DNA of 64,000 nucleotides from Dichetophora obliterata (GCA_963920525.1 OY986439.1:1557001-1621000); one strand, 5' to 3'. Positions 22,318-34,164 are shown, counted from the first letter of the stretch. Program-made: numbers and translations. The notes: a model not told the origin generated them from the letters alone.

Positions 22318-23825
22318 CTTTACCAATTTGCAGGTACTATGAATTCAGCAAATTTTTTCATTTGAAGCTAAATTTTTACAAATTTCCAGGTACTATGAAT
22401 TTAGGAATTTTTTTTAATTTAAATCAAAATTTTTTTAACTAGATTGGATTTGGTAAATTAAATGAATTTACCAATTTCCAGCTTTTTAAATTATGATAAT
22501 ATTTTTATATGACCTTTACTTATAAATTTCTTTTAGTTCTTGCAGGTACAATGTATTTAAGAAATTTTTTAATTAAATGCTAAATTTTTTAGCTACATTG
22601 CATTTGGTAAATTAAATGAATTTACCAATTTCCCTCTTTTCAAATTATTATAAATTGATTTAAGTGATTTTTAAGCTACATAGTATATACACATATCTGA
22701 GATGTATATACTTTCTTTATGTAAAAATATATATAAAAATTTCTGTCAATTTTTGCAGGTATTTAGAAAATTTTTTTCATTTTAAACAAACTCAGAATGT
22801 TTACGAAAGTGTTTAAAATATTAAATACCATCTAAAAGTTTGAAACATTAAAAGTATTTTGTTGTGTTTTCAAATCCAAAATATAAAACTAATTGTGTTT
22901 GTTTAATAATCCAAAAATGGTATTAATATATAAAGATATTTTTTTTTTAATTTTAATTACCTTATTTAAACAGTAATTGTTATGGTGACATAAAGTTCCT
23001 TGTTTTTTTTTTTTTGCATTTTGAGATTTTATTAAAATTTTGAATAGCAAACAGATTTTTTAATAAATTAATAAAATCAATCAATTAATAAAGGAAGCAA
23101 TAAATACATCTTTTTATGAATTATGAATTTATTTATAGATTTTTTTAATAAATTAATCAATTAATAAAGAAAGCAACAAATTCATCTTTTATTCATTTTA
23201 AACCAAAATAATGTCTTACATACATATGAATTTACTTTGCAGTTTTGGTTTTGAATTGTTGGTGTTTTAAAACTAATCTCATTTTATTCTTCTAATTCAA
23301 TAAAAAATTAAAAAGTTTTAAACTTGCTCTTATCATTTAATATAATACGGTGCTTATTTTATAATATAATATCTTAAAACCTAGAATAAAATCTTATTAC
23401 ATTATGTAATAATTTAAAACTAAATGAAAATCTTATTACATAATGTAATAATTTAAACCTAAATGAAAATCTTATTACAGAATGTAATAACTTAAAACTA
23501 AATTGAAAACTTATTACATAATGTAATAAATTATCAACTAAGGCAAACACTTTGAATGGATTTAACTAACCTAAGTAATACAATAAAGTAAATATTTACA
23601 ACTTAAAACTAGAAAAGAAAAATTTAGCTTCAAAAGAAAAAATTTGCTGAATTCATAGTACCTGGAAATTGGTAAAAAATGTAGCTTAAAATGAAAAAAT
23701 TTCTTACCTGCAAGAATTAAAATAAATTTATAGGTAAAAGGGGGCATAAAAATGTTATCATCATTTAAAAAAATTGAAATTGGTAAATTCATTCAATTTA
23801 CCAAATCCAGTCTAGCTAAAAAATG
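22318..23825. mobile_element. Large inverted-repeat (foldback-like) element with internal repeats
   Basis: The left arm (22318-22660) holds two to three copies of a unit with GGTAAATTAAATGAATTTAC, CAATTTCCAGGTACTATGAA and AGCAAATTTTTTC. The right arm (23600-23825) holds the same unit in inverse orientation (GCTGAATTCATAGTACCTGG at about 23645, AATTGGTAAATTCATTCAAT at 23777). The centre is AT-rich with no coding capacity. Exact ends and target duplication are not resolved. Confidence 0.55.
23393..23545. repeat. Four-copy 39-bp tandem array with palindromic core
   Basis: CTTATTAC starts at 23393, 23432, 23471 and 23510, an exact 39-base period. Each unit has a 19-base palindrome, TTATTACATAATGTAATAA in its commonest form, followed by TTTAAAACTAAATGAAAAT. 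It lies near the centre of the inverted-repeat element above. Confidence 0.85.
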
Positions 23826-24238
23826 TAAATATTCATATGAGTGCAAGATTCTTATAGGAAACAAAAAAAGTCATACCAAAGCGAAAAGAAACAATAGCAA
23901 ACTATTTTCTTTTCGCTTCATCACACGCTTTCTATTTTCTATTACTTCGCACTCATACAACTCATACATCGCTAAGCGTCGCAACCACAAAGCTACGTCA
24001 GCTAAGCAGAGCTGAGCAAAGTCAGCCGAAAAATTCAATTTTATTTTCCTTCACATCCACTTTCGCTCAATCCTCACTGATTACAAATGTCTGCACAAAC
24101 GCAACTGTGCAGAACTGACAACTCTTTACTACTCTTTGAAATAAATATCAATATTAAAATTGACAATTGAAGCGTCGCCGCGAATAACGTTGTTAGCGAC
24201 AAAAAAATTTTTTTATGGACCCACTCTAATGTACAGTA

Positions 24239-24880
24239 GGGCGTATCGAAAAATGTAGATCCTATTCTAAGGAGTCTCAAAAGTTGCATAGGATGGTCAA
24301 GATCTAGCAAATAAAATCTTAGAAAAAATTAATGATGTCTTCCTCTCATTTCGTTTAAAACTATTTGCAGAATCCGAATTAAGAAAATTATCTTCGGCAC
24401 CGCTTCTAGTGCTTGAGATATAAAACCATATATTAATTTTTTTGAAAAAGTAAAAAAATTGCATTCAAACAAGAAAATGCATATGCAAAAAAATTGCAAA
24501 TTATTATTCCGCCATATTTAAGAATTGCCTTAATACTATAACCAATATCACCAAAATTTAGATAGTCAGAAAACGATTAAAACTTCTGTGCTATCTTGAG
24601 TGTACCTTTAGATTCGAATATCCTTCACACAGGACCTTTTGGGTAAAAACAAAAAGTGGCATCGTGTTTGCCAAAATATTGTTAGTTAAAGTTTATATTT
24701 ACTTTTGCTTGAGATCGTAATATTTTACTGTTTTTCTCAAAAAACAACTTTGTGCTTGCGGGAGAGGAAGTGTCCTTATATTTTTCTAAAATTTTGTTTG
24801 GGAGATCCTGACCACCCAATGCAGCTTTTGAGACCTCTTAGAATATGAAATTCGAAAAAAAATTGTAATTCGATACGCCC
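24239..24880. mobile_element. DNA element with GGGCGTATCGAA inverted ends and 12-bp flanking repeat
   Basis: Left end GGGCGTATCGAAAAATGTAG and right end (complement) GGGCGTATCGAATTAC, with further inverted similarity inward (TTCTAAG, GTCTCAAAAG(T/C)TGCAT, GGTCA(A/G)GATCT). The 12-mer TAATGTACAGTA directly abuts both ends (24227-24238 and 24881-24892). A right-hand partial copy lies at 44930-45340. No transposase coding is visible; internal sequence such as GTGGCATCGTGTTTG is shared by both copies. Confidence 0.7.
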
Positions 24881-25570
24881 TAATGTACAGTATAGCGTGT
24901 ACCATACATGGGCACACTGCAGTAAATATTTACTGCATTACTAGAAGTAATGGTAGAAATTTACTGGTAATGCAAATTGAATTTCATTATCAGTAAAAGT
25001 TTACTGATTACTGGAAAAAATTGCAGTAAAAATAAATTTTTACTGATTACTGGAAAAAAATTGCAGTACAAATAAATTTTTACTGATAATGAAATTCAAT
25101 TTGCATTACCAGTAAATTTTTACTGATTACTGGAAAAAATTGCAGTACAAATAAATTTTTACTGATTACTGGAAAAAAATTGCAGTACAAATAAATTTTT
25201 ACTGATAATGAAATTTAATTTGCATTACCAGTAAATTTTTACTGTTTTAGTGAAAAAATTTGCAGTAAAAATAAATTTTTACTGATTACTGAAAAAAATT
25301 GCAGTAAAAATAAATTTTTACTGATTACTGAAAAAAATTGCAGTAAAAATAAAATTTTTACTGATTACTGAAAAAAATTGCAGTAAAAATAAATTTTTAC
25401 TGATTACTGAAAAAATTTGCAGTAAAAATAAATTTTTACTGATTACTGAATAAAATTGCAGTAAAAGTAAATTTTTACTTACAATGAAATATCATTTGCA
25501 TGATAAGTAAAATTTTTACTAGTTACTGAAAGTAGTAATTGGTAGTTAAAAATCAATGTACAAGCACTAA

Positions 25571-25750
25571 GGGCCAGTTTTTCAGTACGAGTTTAAACTT
25601 TAGTCAAATTTAACCTAGCTTAGTTCACCAAAATTGGACGTTTAAACTCGGTCTAGCTTGATATTCTAGCATGAAGTTAAATAGACTTCAATTATCATAT
25701 AATGTATTTTTGTTTGACTAAAGTTTGAAATCGTGCTGAAAAACTGGCCA
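25571..25750. mobile_element. 180-bp Harbinger-type hairpin MITE inside the hAT element
   Basis: Arms GGCCAGTTTTTCAGTACGAG ... and the complement ...CGTGCTGAAAAACTGGCC pair over about 35 bases. TAA occurs on both sides (25568-25570, 25751-25753), which fits the 3-bp TWA target of PIF/Harbinger elements. It inserted into the hAT element after that element arrived. Confidence 0.75.
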
Positions 25751-25868
25751 TAAATGAAATAAATAATTTAAGAAAATTAATGCTCTTTACACATGTATTA
25801 TATATGTATATTATTATGTATGTAGATATGTTTATACATGTATGCACATGTATATACTTATGAAAAAG

Positions 25869-26440
25869 CTACACGCTGTCAGCTTTTCTTAAAACTAGCA
25901 TTTCAACATTATCATCGCTGAGTTTTTGCCTTCTGGAACGATTCACAATCCCAGCGAATCAAAATAACCGTTCTACAGGTGCCGATGAGGGTAATGTGGT
26001 ATTATATTTCAGAAAAACATTTTTTATGGCTGGATGGTTTCTTAGACAATTTGTCGTTGTGTCTCGATCGACGAGGTATAAAATTGTTTCTTGGAGATAA
26101 TTTCCCGAGTCATTGGAAACACATTGTATGCTAACTTCTATTGAAGGAGATGAACAAATTCATACATTAATGCAAAAATGTAAAGTAAAGTTAAGTGTAA
26201 AATCTTTACCATTATCTCCAAAATCAAGAAATGATTTTTGCGGCATCGGCTATTTTGCCATACTTCTTCACATAAGTGCTGAACATTTTTTTACTTCTTC
26301 TTCTGTTTGTGTTGTTGCTGTTTCTAAAAGAGCTTTCAAAAATCGCAATTTTATGTCAGGAACACATATAGCTACAATAACACCATCCCAAGCTACAGGC
26401 TGTATCAGGAAATATTTTTTTAAAAGCCACAGCAACCACA
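25869..26440 (-). pseudogene. hAT transposase C-terminal fragment, inactivated
   Basis: On the minus strand the segment ends with a clear hAT dimerisation domain: LPSSAPVERLF, then FAGIVNRSRRQKLSDDNVEM, then LVLRKADSV and stop at 25869. About 170 codons upstream is a stretch ending KLRFLKALLETATTQTEEEV, which resembles the region before the dimerisation domain. An in-frame stop (Leu-Phe-stop) interrupts the conserved ERLFSFAG motif and others lie upstream, so no active protein can be made. The N-terminal BED finger and the first catalytic Asp regions are absent. The + strand ORF at 26113-26514 is the antisense shadow of this segment. Confidence 0.85.
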
Positions 26441-27105
26441 GATGGTTTTATGTTTTTTCCATGTGTTTTTTATGTGGCTGCATTGATCAGTGGATAGTGC
26501 GTTCAGTTTTTTAGTAATCAGTCAAAAATTGTTTTAACTGCCGTTTTTTTCAGCAATCAGTTAAAACTTTATTTTGCTTCATTTCATTTAAGTAATTAGT
26601 GAAAATTGATTTTTACTGCAATTTTTTCATGTAATAAGTAAAAATTTAGTTTTACTGCAATTTTATTCATTTATCAGTAAACATTTATTCTTACTGCAAT
26701 TTTATTCAGTAATCAGTAAAATAAATTTTTACTGCAATTTTTTCAGTAATCAGTAAAAATAAATTTTTGCAATTTTTTTCAGTAATTAGTAAAAATTTAT
26801 TTTTACTGCAATTTTTTTCAGTAATCAGTAAAAATTTATTTTTACTTCAAATTTTTTCACTAAAACAGTAAAAATTTACTGGTAATGCAAATTAAATTTC
26901 ATTATCAGTAAAAATTTATTTGTACTGCAATTTTTTTCCAGTAATCAGTAAAAATTTATTTGTACTGCAATTTTTTCCAGTAATCAGTAAAAATTTACTG
27001 GTAATGCAAATTGAATTTCATTATCAGTAAAAATTTATTTTTACTGCAATTTTACTGGTACTGCAAAGTGCCCATCTATGGCGTGTACACAGTTACTGTA
27101 CATTA

Positions 27106-27230
27106 GAGAGGCCGTTTTTTTCAGGGGCAAAACTTTTTTTTTTGTTTTTGGAGTTGTCTTGAGGTCATCTTTAGAATAAGGGGTCCACTTTTCGAAATTT
27201 TTTTTCGACCCACTGTACATTGTTTTTTTT
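27106..27230. repeat. Fragment related to the 24239 element's ends
   Basis: Right edge in complement reads TGTACAGTGGGTCGAAAAAA, then ATTCTAAAGATGACCTCAAG, the same order of motifs as the left end of the 24239 element (TGTACAGTAGGGCGTATCGA, TATTCTAAGGAGTCTCAAAA). It is probably one end of a diverged relative. Confidence 0.45.
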
Positions 27231-29869
27231 TAATAGAAGAAAGTCACTATGCAGACATTGCCTACATTTTTTTTTTTAGTGTAGCCTAGGATTGAACAAC
27301 ATCTTCAACTGCGAAGACCAACAGAGCCATCATAGTAGTAATCATCATTAATGGTGCTTGTATGGATTAAGAACTGCGTCGGTTCGGGTTGAAGAAATTG
27401 TAGAAATATAGAAGTTTTTGCTATAAGACTATTTTAATTTTTAAGCCGTACCACGTTGTTTTGCATCTTCCAGTTCAATGCTTTAGACAGCAGAAAATGG
27501 TCCCATTCGCTCATGCTTCCAACTCGGTGCAATGTTGTTGAAATGGGATTCAGCTCTGACTGAGCAGCAACTCATCGTATCCATCTTCATCTCAATCTTT
27601 ATCGATAAACAACAAAACAGCAATTTAGGTTGTAGTTCGTTTTACCAACTTCGTCATCATCCGCAACATCACCATCAGCTACAGAGCCGTTGCTTCGTAG
27701 TCGGAGTGAAATGAGCACTTGTTGCATGCAGCTAAACTTGAAGTCGTCCTCACAAACTTGCAATTAGCTTTTGTTTTCTTAATCTTAACATATTCTGCTG
27801 CTCAATGGTAAACCCCGTGCCCGAGATTTTTAGTTGTTGTTTGTTTAGTTGTTTTACTTTGACGTCAATTCAAGATTATTTACATTTCCTACAGCTAAAG
27901 GCTTTGACCAAATGACTGACAGAATAACAGCTAGACTACCTGCTGCTGCTCCAGCTACTCCGTCAGTCATCCATTGTTCTTCGCAAATAAGTTTATGTAG
28001 TATGGGTACAGGTAAGTATACCGCTCAATGAAGATCTCGGTTAGGTTGAATTTTGAAATTATCTTTCAAATAAGTAGAGTTTTTTTTTTGTCTGACAATG
28101 AAATGTTATTCTTGTATTTGTATTTTATAGTTCAGAATGAGTTTAGTCCAAACTTTGCGCGTCTACACGGTTGGTGGATGCATTCCGTGAGCTTAAAATT
28201 ACTCATTATATAAAACATAAAGACAAACGTAATGGACAAATTAGGGGTTTCTTGATTTTTTTGTAAAACTGCAAGCTATTGGTTGGCATAGCTATCATTA
28301 ACAAAATGATCTGTGCTTTGCTTGTCTTTTGCGAAAAGCATGGCTTAAAATAACTTCACGATTGCGAAACCCATTGCAGTTTACTGACTGAATACAAAAG
28401 TATTTGTTCCAAGCAGCGGCACTCTGCTGCGTAATCATCATGCGATGAACTTGCATTCTTTTATCATGTTAGTTGCACTGATATGGCTCACTTACCATTT
28501 CCATCACAACTCTGAATTCTGCCATTTTCCGTCCAATTTCGTTCCACTGCAGTCAAAGTTATACTCGTATGAGCTGCAAGTGCCACGACTTTATAACAAC
28601 ATCGAAACCGACAACGATGACGACAATGACGATGTTGATGCTGATGCTGATGATGACGACGTCAACATGCTTCATAACTGTTGAAGTAATTGCTATTTTG
28701 GAGCAAGCAGAAGCTGAATCTGGATTTGCAGTTGCACTCCTGATAGTGGTAGAAGTGGTGATATATGTACACGCATGTGATCTGGATAAAAAAAATCGTT
28801 TGAGGCCGCTGTTATTGGATGGGTTAATGTTTTTGTGTTTTTTTAGTTTACGTTAATTTATTATTACTTGTCTGATCATTGTTGTGACTCCTGTTGATGG
28901 CTTTTTCTGTATTTTTCATCGTGCATTTTTCTGCCGTTGTCATAGTCATCGCCATCATCCCCATCAACTTCAGTGGTAGAATTAACAAAATAATTTTGCT
29001 CGTATCTGCCATCCAGTCTCAAGAATTCTACCATGAATTCGGAGCCAAAAAAGTTATTTGTATTTCTGCGTGTAATTGCCGGTTTGCATTATTCGTAGCC
29101 AGTTTGGGTTTGGATAAAATTAAAAGCTTAATAGCGTTTTCAAAAAGATTTAGAAGTAGTAAAATGAGATTTACTCTGTAATAGTGTTTATACCAAACAA
29201 GCACTAGTGGGGTTTGCTTGGGTAAATATATAAAAGCTCTTACACCAGCTTTTGTTTTTACAGTAAAGCTGCTCCACTGTAAAATTATTTCTGATTGTCA
29301 ACATATTAAACTTTTGTTTTAAGTTCCACTGTACTTGTGTTCTTTGAAATTAGGATTTGTCAGACAAAAAATATGTGTTTTATATATTTTTAAAAATATA
29401 TTTTGAAAGCATAAAACTTTGATTAACATATTTTCATTCATACCATTTAATACCAAAAGACAAAACATCCTCCTACTTTTTTCCACAATTTACTACATAT
29501 TTGCCTGAAATAGAATATCTAGTTTTTTGTGGAATCAATATTAAGTAGGTTGAATACCCTTCTTGACACTTGCTTCCTAGAAATTAATGTCTTTCATCAA
29601 AATTAAGCAATTTCAGTAAAAAGTTTTTCTTTAAATATCATATGATTTATTTTTTTTTACATATAATACTTGCTCCAACCTCAAACTAGTAACTGTTAGA
29701 TAACTGCTCAAAGTCACATAAAAAGCTGTTATTACGACATCATTGGCATTTTTTTTTAACAACCAAAATAACTCGCCTGTGATCTTGTGATCGGCTATAA
29801 AATAGTTGTGAAAAATTAAGACAAAATTTAACAATAAAATTTTATACATTTTGCATATGGGCAAATAAA
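27231..29869. other. Intronic DNA without recognisable features
   Basis: Several ORFs of 60-95 codons lie here (27532-27714, 27849-28031, 28445-28856, 28894-29181) but none shows a family motif. 28600-28670 is a GA(C/T)-rich microsatellite that would read as an Asp-rich run. The low AT content of 28440-29100 compared with its surroundings is mildly unusual. Confidence 0.4.
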
Positions 29870-31143
29870 GGGTGATGTTTGCTATATGTTTTTTCAGTGT
29901 AAATGTTTTAACACCTCACGCAAAGCCAAAAATGCTCAGTAAACTTTGCCAAATCTCCATTAATAGACTAACAAACGAATAGCGCTTACAAATCATTGAA
30001 TTTTACTATCAAAAATCGTGCTTTGTAAGAAATGATCCACTTGTTTATCAAAAAAATTGTTTTCAGCGATGAAGCTAATTTTTGGCTCAATGGGTACGTC
30101 AATAAACAGAATTGCCAAATTTGGTATGAAGAGCAGCCAGATGCAGTTTAAGAGCTGCTATTGCATCCTTAAAAATGCACTGTTTGGTGGGATTTGTGTG
30201 TGGGCCGGCGGCATCATTTAACCGTCCTGGAAAATGGATATGTCATATGCCACACGGCACGCGCTACCATGGACCTACTGAGAGGCGAGTTTGGTGAGCA
30301 ATAAGTCTCACGTTTTGGAGCAGCCCATTAACCACCAAGATCATGCGATTTGACCTCACTAGACTATTTTTTTGTGGAGCTACGTGAAGTAATGTGAAGT
30401 ACAGGGACAAGCCAGCCACAATTGAAGCCCTGGAAGACAACATTACAGCTACCATTAGCGCAGAGGGCGTTAAAAGTTTGAGATTTACATGATTTTTGCC
30501 TTGGAGACTAATTTTCAAAAATTCATAACTTCGAATCTGTTTAAGCTAGAGACAACTTTTTTGTTTCATTTTGAAGATAACAAAGTAAGTCTTAAGAAAA
30601 AATAGTTTTAAAAAAAATTTATGAAAAATTTCATATTTTTATACGCAATTTAAATTTTTAAATAAATTTTAACTAATCTTACCCACCACTTAGCGTGTTT
30701 TAAACATAAATATCGTATTCTACGTCAAATTTTACATAGAAAACAATTTGTTTATCGACGGAGAAATGACCATTACAATTGCAAAGAAATTAAATAAACT
30801 CGCGCGGTACCTGACATCGGCGCGCCAGTTGCAAAGTAAACCTCATATTCTCGCGTCATATCGTTATTCTCTGTAAATTTGAAACTATTTTTTTCTTAAA
30901 ATTTTCTTCGTTATCTTCAAAATGAAACAAAAAAGTTGTCTATAGCTTAAACAGAACCTAAGTTATGAATTTTTGAAAATTAGACTCCAAGGCAAAAATC
31001 ATGAAAATCTCAAACATTTAACGCCCTCTATTTTCAAATGTCTCTTTTTTTTCGATATAGAACCCGTAAAAAAACTTCATGCAAATCAAAAATGCGTCGG
31101 TAATTTTTTGTTCAAATCTGTACGGTTTGTAAAAGAATGACCC
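29870..31143 (+). mobile_element. Degraded mariner-like element with nested foldback insertion
   Basis: In broken + strand frames: RLQIIEFYYQKSC (about 29975-30015, N-terminal helix-turn-helix region), DEANFWLNGYVNKQN and IWYEEQPDA (about 30070-30145, around the first catalytic Asp), FGGICVWAGGII (30180-30220), then remnants of the C-terminal part (TRYHGPTERR, DKPATIEALEDNITATIS, about 30250-30460). The stretch between the VWAGGII motif and the TRxTMDLLRG-like motif is deleted. Candidate ends are GGGTGATGTTT (29870) and AAAGAATGACCC (ending 31143), an imperfect inverted pair. Stops and frameshifts show it is dead. Confidence 0.75.
30463..31029. mobile_element. Foldback element with ~140-bp inverted arms
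   Basis: The left arm starts GAGGGCGTTAAAAGTTTGAG and includes TTTTTGCCTTGGAGACTAAT and GACAACTTTTTTGTTTCATT (to about 30605). The right arm is its inverse (about 30885-31029) with roughly ten changes. The ~280-bp centre has no coding capacity. It splits the mariner-like element. Confidence 0.75.
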
Positions 31144-32747
31144 ATATATAAAATTAACGCGTTTTCATCGTCCTCTTCCTCGTCCTCGTCATCGGAATTT
31201 ATATCCGAATCGTTTCCGGTGGCAATGCTTTCGTCACTTTTTCGTATTTTTGTATTTTAAAGCTACGAATCGAAGAATTCTGGCCATATTTTCAAAAGAT
31301 TGTAGAATTCAATGCACGATTCTGCAAATAACATTTAACCGTTACAGCTTTTAATTAAATCTTCCGTTGATTTCAGAAAAAAATCGCTCCACCGACGCGG
31401 TCGTTCCTGGCAAGCATACTCAATTAAACTAGCAATTTCGTTGCATTCACAATTTTAGGCTATCAGAAAGTTAAATACTTCCACCCAGCGATAAGTAAAA
31501 AAGTTTCGGAAGTTGGAAATCTTCTATGACAATTTCTATGGAATATGAAAAAAGGGAAAAAAGGGAATATGAACATTTTCAAGGGATATCTTTTTCGGTT
31601 TTAAAAAAGGGATAGATACAAGTATGGGCGTCCGCAGGATTAGTTATAGGGGGCCAAAGGCATAAAGGAATCTCGAACATAAACAAAATGTAACCTATAT
31701 AATGATATTTACTGCAATTTCTGGTACTAATTTTGTAAACATGATGCGCACACTACACCGGTTGAAATACGCTTGTACGCCTGCATTTTATTTCGGCTGC
31801 ATTCAATTACTATGTTTGCGTACACGATAAAAGTATGGTAAAGCATTATACTTGGCAACTAGTGCTATTCTTGACAATGTTTCCATTCTTGAAATGTTCC
31901 CCGCATGCTAAGGGAGATATTTTTCACCGGTTCTCACACCGCATTGACACCAATCTACTTATTTATTTTTCCAACATGAATCAGTTCTAGCAGCTTTTAA
32001 GTTACTACAAGCGAGTACGGAAACAAAATACCTTTTATCTGAATGATTTAAAAAATTATTTTTTTGAAGTGAAAACTTCTTTAGGCGCGTTGAACGATTT
32101 TGGTGGAGGGTAAATCATTCGTTTCGTCATCGTATTTTTCCAAGGAATTCGTCATTCGGCCGCAAGCTCACAAAGAAATTACTTGGCAACTCCTGAAATT
32201 AATGCATATAATCTGTTTGTTGATATATAAATACTTAAGTTAGGTTGCAATAAGATGTTTGCAACCAAAACTTATTATTAATTCGGTTTATATTTATATA
32301 TATATGCCTTTAAATTGCTTTCTTTTTACACAAGGCAAACTAAAATACATATTTTTTAAATTTTTTTTTTACACACACACATACGTATTTGCACACACAA
32401 CACGTAAATTATGCATTAATTAAAATAACGCGACACAAAACGAATCTTTTAAGTATACTTTAGAATAACATAGTTATGTTTTCACAATAACCGAACTTCT
32501 AATTTCTTTATTAGTAACGAAAATATTACGTGAATTCGCGAACTTGCAAACACCGCAAACATTTTACTTTAACTATGTATATTGTTTTCTTTTTCTGACG
32601 TTTCTTCTTACGTTAAAACTTGACGAACACTTGTTGCGCCACCTGCACGTTCAACCTGCAACGAAAAGCTGAATGTAGCACAGGGTGTTCAGAAATATTA
32701 AAAATTTTAAGTATAAAATACTAAACAATACGGGTATTCAGGATTAA

Positions 32748-33432
32748 ATTGAAAATCTTCAAGAAAACATAAAATTTTTAGAAAAATTAAAACTAAATAT
32801 ATACAAAAGGAAAAATAGAGAATATACTGAACAGTATATTGAAGAAAAATTAAAAACATTAGACTGTCTTAAAAACAAAGTAAATATTGAACAATCGATA
32901 GATGGAAATCATGAGATTTTAAAAAAAAAATTTAATAACCTCTATCAAGATTTAAATACAATTTTGAAAAATTTACCAATTAAACAAAAACCAGAAATAA
33001 AAGAAGAAAACAATATGGCTAGTTTTGATATCAATAATGTGGGAAAAAACCTACAAATTTTCAATTTGGAAGATTTTATATCGCGCGCAGAATTGCTTCA
33101 CGATATTTTAAAAGATGAAGATAAAGCTCTTTTCATTAAATATGTATATAATTTCAAACTTACTGCTCAAGTGCGTAGTATAATAGGTAGAACTAATAGA
33201 CCTTCGACATTTACTGATTTAAAAAATTCATTGGAAAATGCTTACCCCCATCCGAAAACGTTACAACAAGTTTTAAGTGAAATCGATACAATTAAACAAA
33301 ACAATAAAAGTATTTCTGAATTCAGAGAAAAAATTTCATAACTGTCTGAACAGTTAATAACCTTCGAAATTAAATCTTTAACTTATCCCACGCAAGCCGC
33401 AAAAGATGCAATTTACAAGGTTAACGAAAGCG
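32748..33432 (+). pseudogene. LTR-retrotransposon Gag-like fragment
   Basis: An open frame from 32748 to an in-frame TAA at 33339-33341, continuing open to about 33432, encodes some 225 residues with no ATG at the start. Residues 1-60 are Lys/Glu/Leu-rich and probably coiled-coil. The middle (FNLEDFISRAELLHDILKDE ... FKLTAQVRSIIGRTNRPSTF ... LSEIDTIKQNNKSISEFREK) resembles the Gag capsid region of Metaviridae-type (gypsy/mdg1-like) fly retrotransposons. No zinc knuckle, protease or RT follows: the copy is cut off by a TA microsatellite (33430-33490). A premature stop and truncation at both sides make it a relic. Family assignment is by general resemblance only. Confidence 0.55.
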
Positions 33433-33545
33433 TATATATATGTATATTTATATATATATACATATGTATTTGTACATATATATATATGTCTCTTTTTTTT
33501 CGATATAGAACCCGTAAAAAAATTTACATATATATAGTTCATATA
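33430..33545. repeat. TA/CATA microsatellite with mariner-derived fragment
   Basis: Runs of TATATATA/CATATATA surround a segment of about 35 bases (33486-33522; contains TTCGATATAGAACCCGTAAA) identical to 31037-31073 in the 3' part of the mariner-like element. Confidence 0.6.
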
Positions 33546-34164
33546 TATGAACAATTTAGCTCATTGAGGAAATTTAAAGAATATTTATGTATATTTATAT
33601 AATAACAATTACGTATTAAACCTGCAAAATTATTGATATTTTCAGTAGTAATTGAATAACTAAGGTCTGCTTATCCTGAGCATTCTATTTTTTAAAACTG
33701 TTTAGCTTAATTTCTTATATGGATTATATATAATTTATAAGCTATAGATATTTCTTAATTTTAGAATATTCTATTTTTAATACACAACGCAATATAGATA
33801 TGGTGAACATGTATATTGTGTTAGTGTTATGATATAAATAGATATAAATAAGCTTTAATATTTTATATTAATTCAATAATGAAATAATTTAAATAAATTA
33901 CTTTAATTATATCTATTTTTGATATGGTAACACTTTTGCTTAAAAGAAATAGTTTCAGTAATATATAAAAAATTTAATAAATTGTTATAAACTCTTAACA
34001 AAAATAATTCCAATTTCATATGCCAACTGTAGCTACACGATTAGAATTCACAACACCTACAAAAAATTTCCGGCTAACTGCGGCAACAACAATTACCAAG
34101 GAAATCTACAAACAAGGACGCACAGAGAAAAACAAGATCAGAGCGGAACTTTTAAAACTTTTTG

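Larger units (their letters stand above)
24903..27080. mobile_element. hAT transposon, 2178 bp, with long palindromic-repeat arms
   Basis: An exact 8-bp duplication GCGTGTAC (24895-24902 and 27081-27088) flanks inverted ends CATACATGGGCAC / CATAGATGGGCAC. The 8-bp duplication and C-A start are hAT characters. Arms of about 600 bp (24903-25555 and about 26520-27080) are built from many copies of a ~32-40 bp unit containing GCAGTAAAAATAAATTTTTA and TACTGATTACTGAAAAAAAT. The left arm is in one orientation and the right arm in the other, so the arms can pair over their whole length. Between them is the 3' part of a hAT transposase on the minus strand. A small MITE is inserted at 25571-25750. Confidence 0.9.

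Noticed and set aside
22260..24015. CRISPR-like reading of the 39-bp array
   Set aside because: The units are contiguous tandem repeats with no unique spacers, in an insect-type genome.
26113..26514. 133-codon + strand ORF
   Set aside because: It is the antisense of the minus-strand hAT transposase remnant; the recognisable protein is on the other strand.
28569..28856. 95-codon ORF with Met/Thr repeats
   Set aside because: The repeats come from a GATGAC microsatellite read in frame; no domain.
31150..31500. Minus-strand acidic stretch (Asp/Glu/Ser-rich) followed by fragments suggestive of a transposase
   Set aside because: Too broken to identify; the acidic part can arise from a TCC/TCG microsatellite.
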